Shown here: in pieces, positions 58,768-64,000 of the stretch | How positions within the stretch are numbered: position 1 is the first letter of the stretch | Layout: every line of letters starts with the position of its first letter | Assembly: GCF_001422405.1 (NCBI RefSeq) | Contig: NZ_LMMV01000001.1 | Span: 63,275-127,274, forward strand | Length of the DNA: 64,000 nt | Reading direction: 5' to 3' | DNA from: Pseudorhodoferax sp. Leaf267 | GTDB lineage: Bacteria; Pseudomonadota; Gammaproteobacteria; Burkholderiales; Burkholderiaceae_C | Program-made: the position numbers and the translations under genes | The notes under the pieces: generated by a model | What the model was told of the DNA's origin: nothing | The model's input: the letters and a program-made list of their open reading frames with translations, nothing else | Database searches by the model: none

Positions 58768-60465
58768 TCAGGCGTCGTCGGCCGGCTTGCGCAGCATGCC
58801 CAGCGCGCGCTGCTCCATCATGGTCACGACCTGCTGGGCCATGTACTGCAGCGTCTCGATCTGCTTCGGATCCAGCGCACGCGGCTTGTTGTCGATCACG
58901 CATAGGGTGCCCAGCGCCTGGCCGTTCGAGGTCACGAGCGGCGCGCCCGCGTAGAAGCGGATGTGCGGGTCGCCCGTGACCAGGGGGTTGTCGGCGAAGC
59001 GCGGGTCCGCCAGGGCATCGTCCACCAGCATGGTGTGGCCCGGGTCCTGGATGGCATGGGCGCAGAAGGCGTAGGCGCGCGGCGTCTCCGTGGCCTGCAG
59101 CCCGACCCGCGCCTTGAACCACTGGCGATCGCCGTCCACGAGCGAGATCAGCGCGATCGGCGTGTCGAACGCATCGGCCGCCATCCTGACGATGTCGTCA
59201 TAGGCCGCGTCCTGCAGCGCCGAGATGGCGAGCCGGTCCAGTTCCTGCTGGCGCAGCAGCTCGGCGTCCTGCGCCGTGCCCGGGCCGAGGTCTTCGATGC
59301 CGCGTGGGAACCGGGCGATGAACACGGTCGAGCCGTCTGCGGAACGCACCTGCACGTCCCCGCCATGCGCCTTGGCGATCTCGCGCACGATGTACAGCCC
59401 CAGGCCCAGGCTGTGCACCGCCGACTCGCCTGCGCTGCCGCGCGTCATCGCGTCGAACAGCGTCGGCAGCTGTGCCTCGGGGATGGACGGCCCTTCGTTG
59501 TGCACGCTGATCCAGAACGCGTGCTCGCCGATCTCCGAGCGCACGAGGATGGGGCGGCCCGGCGTGCCGTAGGTGACGGCGTTGGAGACCAGGTTGCCGA
59601 CCAGCTGGGTGATCTTGTCGGCGCTGGCGCAGCAGGCCCCGGAGCCGATGCCCACATGCTGCAGGGCGGCCTGCGGGTAGGCCACGCACAGCTCGTCCAC
59701 GGCGTCGCCGACCACGCCTTGCAGGTCCAGCTCGGCCAGCTCCACGCGCAGCCCCGTGCCCATGCGGGCCTGGCTGAAATCCAGCAGGTCGGCGATCAGG
59801 CGGATGGCGCGGTCGGTGGACGACTGCAGCCGCGTGAGCGAGCGCTGCTGCCGCTCCGACAGCCCGCCCCAGCGGCCGATCAGGCTGGAGCTGAGCCGGA
59901 TGACGGACAGAGGGTTGCGCAGGTCGTGCCCCACCACGGCCATCATCTGCTCGGCGAACAGCGCCCGGTCCTCGGCCACGATCCGCAGGCGGTCGAGCTC
60001 GGCCTGCGTGGCCAGCAGCGCACGCTGCGCCTGCAGCTCCTTGGCCAACGCGTCCTCGGCATGGCGCCGCGCCTGCATGAGCTCCTGCTCGTACTTGTGC
60101 CGGTCCTCGGCGATGAACACGGCCAGGTCGTGCGACACGATGCCGTCGTGCACGCGCCGCACCGCATTCCACAGCATCGGGATGCGCCGCCCGTCGGCAT
60201 GGACCACCTCCAGCTTGACCTCGCTCCACGAGCCCTGGATCAGCAGCAGCGGGGCCAGGTGCGTCTGGTGGAAGATGCGCCCGCCCATGGTCAGCAGGCT
60301 CTGCATCGTGGCGCGGCCGACCAGCGCGGCAGCCTCGCGCCCGACCCATTGGCAGAACGTGCGGTTGGCGCGCAGGATCAGGCCATCGGCCGCGGTGACG
60401 AGCAGGCCGCACGCCGCGGCATCGAAGGAGTCCTGGTCGGCCGGCCCGGCGCTCGCGCTCTCCAT
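58768..60465 (-). CDS. PAS - histidine kinase - GAF protein
   Basis: 565 residues without membrane helices. An N-terminal PAS domain (ACGLLVTAADGLILRANRTF, LEVVHADGRRIPMLWNAVRR), a coiled linker, then HisKA with MMAVVGHDLRNPLSVIRLSS (His180), HATPase with NLVSNAVTYGTPGRPI and LGLGLYIVREIAKAHGG, and a C-terminal GAF domain (about 400-555, VGLQATETPRAYAFCAHAIQ, FYAGAPLVTSNGQALGTLCV). A GAF after the kinase core is unusual. The gene starts two bases after the stop of the RsbQ-like hydrolase, so the two proteins are co-translated. Confidence 0.9.
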   Translation of the reverse strand: MESASAGPADQDSFDAAACGLLVTAADGLILRANRTFCQWVGREAAALVGRATMQSLLTMGGRIFHQTHLAPLLLIQGSWSEVKLEVVHADGRRIPMLWNAVRRVHDGIVSHDLAVFIAEDRHKYEQELMQARRHAEDALAKELQAQRALLATQAELDRLRIVAEDRALFAEQMMAVVGHDLRNPLSVIRLSSSLIGRWGGLSERQQRSLTRLQSSTDRAIRLIADLLDFSQARMGTGLRVELAELDLQGVVGDAVDELCVAYPQAALQHVGIGSGACCASADKITQLVGNLVSNAVTYGTPGRPILVRSEIGEHAFWISVHNEGPSIPEAQLPTLFDAMTRGSAGESAVHSLGLGLYIVREIAKAHGGDVQVRSADGSTVFIARFPRGIEDLGPGTAQDAELLRQQELDRLAISALQDAAYDDIVRMAADAFDTPIALISLVDGDRQWFKARVGLQATETPRAYAFCAHAIQDPGHTMLVDDALADPRFADNPLVTGDPHIRFYAGAPLVTSNGQALGTLCVIDNKPRALDPKQIETLQYMAQQVVTMMEQRALGMLRKPADDA

Positions 60466-60467
60466 GG

Positions 60468-61292
60468 TCAGTAGCCGAGCGATGCCAGGAATGCCTCCAT
60501 GGCCGCGCTGCTCGCGGTGGGGGCACTCATGTGCGGGCAGTGGCCGGTGTTTTCGATCAGGGCCAGCGTGGCATGCGGCAGCGTGCGCTGCATGAACTCT
60601 CCCACCACGGTCGGCGCGATCAGGTCGTCAGTGCACTGCAGGATCAGCGTGGGCGTCTGCAGCCGGGGCAGCTGGTCGCGGCAGTCCGACAGGAAGGTGA
60701 CGCGCGCGAACTGCTTGGCGATGTCGGGGTCGGTGCGGCAAAAGCTGTTGGTGAGCTCGGCGCCCAGCTCCGGCTGGCCTGCCGCGCCCATGATGACCGG
60801 CGCCATGGTGCTGGACCAGCCCAGGTAGTTGCTTTCCAGCGTCTCCAGCAGCGAATCGATGTCCGCGCGCGTGAAGCCGCCCACGTAGTCGCCGTCGTTC
60901 ACGTAGCACGGCGACGGGGCGACCATCACATGCGCGGCGAAGCGGCCCGGTGCCCTCAGGTCGGCCAGCACGCCGACCATGGCAGACACCAAATGGCCCA
61001 CGAAGATGACAGGCCCCTGGGCAAACGCATCGACGATCTCGACCAGGTCGTCGGCATGGCCGTCGAGCGAGGCGTACTTCACCGGGTCGTAGCTGGTCAG
61101 GTCCGACTGTCCGCTGCCCGTCAGGTCGAATCGCACGGTCCGAAAGCGGCCCTCGAACGCCGGCGCCATGAAGCGCCACATGCTCTGGTCGCAGCCGAAG
61201 CCGTGGGCGAACACCAGCGTCGCGGGCCCTGTGCCACCGACGCTGACGCGATTTCTCTGCTGAACACCCACAGGCAAGCTCCGATCGGCCAC
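60468..61292 (-). CDS. RsbQ-like alpha/beta hydrolase without the nucleophilic Ser
   Basis: 274 residues, close to Bacillus RsbQ in layout: VFAHGFGCDQSMWRFMAPAF, DLTGSGQSDL, APSPCYVNDGDYVGGFTRAD, LILQCTDDLIAPTVVGEFMQ (Asp222/223) and IENTGHCPHMS (His251). Where RsbQ has GHSV, this protein reads GHLVSAMVG: the nucleophile Ser101 is Leu (codon TTG, one base from TCG). Hydrolysis through the normal Ser-Asp-His triad therefore appears impossible. RsbQ works with a PAS-domain phosphatase to sense energy stress; here the coupled partner is a PAS histidine kinase. Confidence 0.86.
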   Translation of the reverse strand: MADRSLPVGVQQRNRVSVGGTGPATLVFAHGFGCDQSMWRFMAPAFEGRFRTVRFDLTGSGQSDLTSYDPVKYASLDGHADDLVEIVDAFAQGPVIFVGHLVSAMVGVLADLRAPGRFAAHVMVAPSPCYVNDGDYVGGFTRADIDSLLETLESNYLGWSSTMAPVIMGAAGQPELGAELTNSFCRTDPDIAKQFARVTFLSDCRDQLPRLQTPTLILQCTDDLIAPTVVGEFMQRTLPHATLALIENTGHCPHMSAPTASSAAMEAFLASLGY

Positions 61293-61458
61293 GACAACGT
61301 GGCATTGTCGGCGATGGGTGCCGGCTTTCGCTTGTTACGCCTGCAATCTGGCGGCCACCGGCGTGCATGGCGCTGTAACCCGGGGCGACCACACTGGCGC
61401 CAGGGCCCGGCCACGACGCGTGTTGCGCGCTGGCGCTGGGCCGACAGCAGGAGCTCAC

Positions 61459-62118
61459 ATGACACGCAGCCTCAGCACCTTGTTCGCCAGCGCCGCGTTG
61501 GCGCTGGCGTCGGGCATTGCCACGAACGCCGTGGCGGCCGACTACGGCACCGTCGTCTCCAGCACGCCCGTCTACGCGCAGGTGTCCGTGCCGCAGCGCC
61601 AGTGCGTCGAGCAGGAACAGCGCGTGCGCCCCGCGCAGAGCGGCGCGGGCGGCCTGATCGGTGCGCTGGTCGGCGGCCTGGCCGGCAACGCCATCGGCCA
61701 CGGCGGCGGCCGCGCGCTGGCCACGGGCGCCGGCGTGATCGGCGGCGCCCTGCTCGGCGACCATGTGGAGGCCAATGCCAGCGCGCCCACCAGCACGCTG
61801 GTCCAGCACTGCCAGACCGTCAGCCAGTACCAGAACCAGCTCGTGGGCTACGACGTGGTCTACAGCTTCAACGGCCGCAACTACAGCACGCGGCTGGCCA
61901 GCGACCCGGGCCTGCCGGGCGCGTCACTGCCCTTGAACGTCAGCGTCAGCCCGGCGGCCATGGCGCCTGCCGTGCAGACGGCACCGGTCACGACCTACGT
62001 GGCGCCGCAGGTGATCTACACACAGCCGCCGGTGGTGGTGGCCCCGCCGGTCTACGGCCCGCCCGTGGGGCTGAGCATCGGCGCGGAGTGGGGTGGCGGG
62101 TACCGGCACTGGCGTTGA
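61459..62118 (+). CDS. Exported glycine-zipper protein (SlyB/PCP-like)
   Basis: 219 residues. Signal peptide MTRSLSTLFASAALALASGI to AVAADYG; then a glycine-zipper membrane hairpin (GGLIGALVGGLAGNAIGHGG, GRALATGAGVIGGALLGD), followed by VVYSFNGRNYSTRLASDPG and a Val/Pro-rich C-terminus. It is an outer-membrane/periplasmic protein of the 17-kDa antigen type. GGAG precedes ATG 61459; two hairpins follow. Confidence 0.82.
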   Translation: MTRSLSTLFASAALALASGIATNAVAADYGTVVSSTPVYAQVSVPQRQCVEQEQRVRPAQSGAGGLIGALVGGLAGNAIGHGGGRALATGAGVIGGALLGDHVEANASAPTSTLVQHCQTVSQYQNQLVGYDVVYSFNGRNYSTRLASDPGLPGASLPLNVSVSPAAMAPAVQTAPVTTYVAPQVIYTQPPVVVAPPVYGPPVGLSIGAEWGGGYRHWR

Positions 62119-62138
62119 GCTGCGCGGCGCCCTGCGGT

Positions 62139-62204
62139 GCGCGCTCGCCCATCGGGCGAGCGCGCAAGGAAAAGGCCCGGCGATCGTCACCGATCGCCGG
62201 GCCT
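62139..62204. terminator. Two hairpin terminators, bidirectional
   Basis: GCGCGCTCGCCC/GGGCGAGCGCGC (62139-62165, loop ATC) and AGGCCCGGCGATCG/CGATCGCCGGGCCT (62173-62204, loop TCAC). The second is followed on the minus strand by TTTTCC. They end the glycine-zipper gene on the plus strand and the small basic gene (62251-62478) on the minus strand. Confidence 0.8.
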
Positions 62205-62250
62205 GTTGCATGGATCCAGGCGCCCCGCAGGGCGCCGGGCTCGCCGCGGA

Positions 62251-62478
62251 TCAGGCAGCCGACTTGGCGGTCTTGCCTGCCTTGGCGACGTGCTTCTTGC
62301 CGGCCTTCTTCGTGGTCTTGGCGTGCTTGGCAGCCTTCGGGGTCTTGGTGGGGGTAGCTGCGGTCATGGCGGCCGGGGCGGCTGCGGGCGCGGCGACCGG
62401 CGCCGGTGCCTGCGCAAAGCTCAGGCTGGCGGCGGTGGCCAGGGCGGCGGCGATCAACAGGGACTTGGTCGTGTGCAT
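62251..62478 (-). CDS. Small exported Ala/Lys-rich protein
   Basis: 75 residues. A signal peptide (MHTTKSLLIAAALATAASLS, cleaved near FAQA) is followed by Ala/Pro repeats and a strongly basic tail (TKTPKAAKHAKTTKKAGKK and AKAGKTAKSAA). The composition is similar to acid-shock proteins or histone-H1-like tails, but identity is not shown. GGAG lies seven bases before the ATG. Probably periplasmic, perhaps binding anionic polymers. Confidence 0.7.
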   Translation of the reverse strand: MHTTKSLLIAAALATAASLSFAQAPAPVAAPAAAPAAMTAATPTKTPKAAKHAKTTKKAGKKHVAKAGKTAKSAA

Positions 62479-62734
62479 GGCAAAACTCCATTGGGCTGGA
62501 CTCGTGGGAACTCCGAGTCGCTTGAGTCGGCTTGGCTGTTCGCCTTGCTTGCATCCGAAACGTGCGGGCCCGCGTCGCGGGTGACAGGGTTGCGCGCAGC
62601 CCATGTTTCACTTGCAACACGGACCATGTTGCGAATGAAATCCGGGCGTTCGGCCCTGCAATGCGCACGTGCGCGGCAGAGCAGACCATGGAGTCCTCCC
62701 GCGTCGACAGACGCATTCATCGAAGGAAAGCACC

Positions 62735-63070
62735 ATGTTCAGCAACACATCCGGCGTCGCCCTCCTGGCCGCGATGGCCAGCGCCAGCAGCTATGCCGCC
62801 CCCGATGCCGAAGCCCTCGCCAACGCCTCGGCCAGCCTGCAGCGTGCGGGCGAAGACATCCGCAATGCCCGCGTCGAGCTGTACTGCGACCACCGCCACG
62901 ACGCCGTCGCCGCCATCCGCCGCGCCACGCATGCACTGGAAGATGCACCGCGCGCCATCGACCCCGCGGCCCTGGCCTCGCTGGACGAAGCCGTCTGGGA
63001 AGCCCGCCACGACCACACCGACGCGGCCGTCGCCGCACTCGACGCGGCCATCCTGCGGCTGCACGCCTGA
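62735..63070 (+). CDS. Small exported hypothetical protein
   Basis: 111 residues. A signal peptide (MFSNTSGVALLAAMASASSY ending YAAP) precedes two helical segments rich in Ala, His and Asp (RVELYCDHRHDAVAAIRRAT and WEARHDHTDAAVAALDAAIL). The His/Asp spacing could bind metal, but no named family is recognised. GGAAAG precedes the ATG. Region 62479-62734 otherwise shows nothing clear. Confidence 0.7.
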   Translation: MFSNTSGVALLAAMASASSYAAPDAEALANASASLQRAGEDIRNARVELYCDHRHDAVAAIRRATHALEDAPRAIDPAALASLDEAVWEARHDHTDAAVAALDAAILRLHA

Positions 63071-63076
63071 GCGCTG

Positions 63077-63301
63077 TCAGGCCTGCGTGAGCAGAACCTG
63101 GGCGTCCGCGCGCCACCAGTGCACGGCGGCGAAGTAGCCCTCCCACACGCAGCCGTTGCAGCCGCGGCCGCAGCAGGTCGTGGGCTCGGGCGGCGGGGCG
63201 CGAAAGCCCTCGATGCGCTCGTCCTGCAAACGGGCGGTGACCTGTGCGATGAGGGCACGCGCCGACGCCGCATCGCTGACGACGGGCCAGTCCAAGCTCA
63301 A
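63077..63301 (-). CDS. Oxidoreductase-like protein with Cys-rich motif
   Basis: 74 residues; TTG start 63301 overlaps the stop of the hydrolase gene. The conserved segment TTCCGRGCNGCVWEGYFAAV holds four Cys in CCxxxCxxC spacing, as in the oxidoreductase-like N-terminal domain (PF09791). This domain is tiny and of unknown biochemical role; it could bind iron or zinc. GTG starts in other frames were rejected because this frame carries the motif. Confidence 0.72.
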   Translation of the reverse strand: MSLDWPVVSDAASARALIAQVTARLQDERIEGFRAPPPEPTTCCGRGCNGCVWEGYFAAVHWWRADAQVLLTQA

Positions 63302-64000
63302 GCGCCCAGGTTGCGCAGCGAGGCCTCGATCGCCGCTGCCGTGGCCAGAGGCCGCTCCATGGGGAACAGGTGGCTGCCGTCCAGCATGGTCACGCGCCCC
63401 GGGTCGCCGCGCCCGTCGGCACCGATCAGCCGCGCCGTCATCGCCATGCCCACCTGGCGCATCTCGGCCGACTCGCGCCCGCCCAGGAAGGCCAGCGGGC
63501 ACTTGAGCGGGTGGCGGCGCAGCAGCTGGTCCAGGTTGTCGGGCAGGGTGTTGTAGATCGCGGTCTCCACGTCGCGGTCGAAGCCGAGCACGCGGCGTTT
63601 GTGCTCGCCTTCACCTTCGTCGTGCGTGCCGTGCTCGATGTAGTCGGCCAGCACCTGCGGATCCCACCGGGCAAATACCTTCTTGTGCCGGAAGTGTTCC
63701 AGCGCAGCCGCCGCATCGGGCCAGGCATTGCGCCGCGCGCGGCTGATGCGGCCCGGCGAGACCGAGCCCACGAGCTGCGTGCGCTTGGCCAGGCCCAGCG
63801 TGGTCGCACGCCAGCCGCCCACCACGGGCGAGTCGATCAGCAGCACGCCGCGCGCCAGCGTGGGCGCCTGCGCCGCCGCCATCAGGCTCAGGAAGCCGCC
63901 CAGCGAGTGCCCGACCAGCCAGGCCGGCTGGCCGTGGCGCTGGGTCTGCTCGGTGGCGAAGTCCACCAGGTGCTGCACCAGGTGCGGCCAGTTGTTGGTG
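63298..64000 (-). CDS. Alpha/beta hydrolase, 5' end outside the window
   Basis: Open to the right edge; translation from there reads TNNWPHLVQHLVDFATEQTQ. The nucleophile elbow GHSLGG is intact in WLVGHSLGGFLSLMAAAQAP; other landmarks are LLIDSPVVGGWRATT and GRVTMLDGSHLFPMERPLAT with the C-terminal His. It looks like a lipase/esterase-type hydrolase; substrate unknown. Coupled to the small Cys-rich gene downstream. Confidence 0.82.
   Translation of the reverse strand, partial: TNNWPHLVQHLVDFATEQTQRHGQPAWLVGHSLGGFLSLMAAAQAPTLARGVLLIDSPVVGGWRATTLGLAKRTQLVGSVSPGRISRARRNAWPDAAAALEHFRHKKVFARWDPQVLADYIEHGTHDEGEGEHKRRVLGFDRDVETAIYNTLPDNLDQLLRRHPLKCPLAFLGGRESAEMRQVGMAMTARLIGADGRGDPGRVTMLDGSHLFPMERPLATAAAIEASLRNLGA

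Noticed and set aside
1-64000. CRISPR array, rRNA or tRNA genes
   Set aside because: No regularly spaced repeats of 24-40 bases and no cloverleaf or rRNA-like sequence were seen on reading; the repeats present are palindromic and irregular.

Overview
The window is very GC-rich, with dense short-spaced operons, many ATGA stop/start overlaps, three orphan Bug/TctC-type solute-binding proteins and dispersed palindromes that read CCCTCACCCC...CTCTCCC. This points to a beta-proteobacterium of the order Burkholderiales, probably Comamonadaceae (Acidovorax/Variovorax-like). That assignment is inferred from gene content; there is no rRNA or other marker gene here.

Positions 1-33.4 kb are a type VI secretion (T6SS) locus, mostly on the minus strand. 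Read from right to left it has a NarL-type response regulator and a hybrid histidine kinase (33.3-30.8 kb), then tssA-tssB-tssC-hcp-hcp-tssE-unknown-tssF-tssG-tssH(clpV). An effector cassette follows: unknown gene, vgrG, DUF6484, TIGR02270, DUF2169, degenerate ketosynthase, DUF4150/PAAR-like toxin, two paralogous putative immunity genes. The toxin tail carries an HxE...PCxxC pattern like zinc-dependent nucleic-acid deaminases. Further left are two Ser/Thr kinases, an OmpA-like lipoprotein, a LysM-containing polysaccharide deacetylase lipoprotein, TPR/LysM lipoproteins and the start of a second TIGR02270 gene. The baseplate/membrane genes tssJ, tssK, tssL and tssM are not in the window. A ribbon-helix-helix/PIN toxin-antitoxin cassette at 5.9-6.6 kb seems to have landed in a GNAT acetyltransferase paralogue. 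A short element (TGACTTT core) recurs in front of at least six T6SS-region transcription units and is absent from most of the rest of the window.

Positions 34.1-43.8 kb carry CoA-ester catabolism on the plus strand: thiolase-like lipid-transfer protein, two MaoC hydratases, Bug protein, two hotdog thioesterases, acyl-CoA ligase, nitronate monooxygenase, then a divergent Bug gene, a frameshifted 2-hydroxychromene-2-carboxylate isomerase and a CaiB-type CoA transferase. The substrate cannot be read from sequence. Positions 43.8-48.6 kb hold a HigA/HigB-like module with a 5'-truncated toxin, an SDR, an MFS exporter, a DUF3750 protein and a Cys/Met-metabolism PLP enzyme. Positions 48.7-52.7 kb hold a second catabolic operon (cupin, SDR, Bug, SDR, IclR) behind a dyad operator.

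Positions 52.7-64 kb are stress and signalling genes: DUF1345, CsbD-like, YdeI-like and TPR proteins; an OmpR-type regulator divergent from a hybrid kinase, separated by a 238-bp element with terminal inverted repeats; and a translationally coupled RsbQ-like alpha/beta hydrolase plus PAS-histidine kinase-GAF protein. The hydrolase has Leu where the nucleophilic Ser should be. Small exported proteins and a truncated hydrolase close the window. No tRNA, rRNA, CRISPR array or replication origin was seen.
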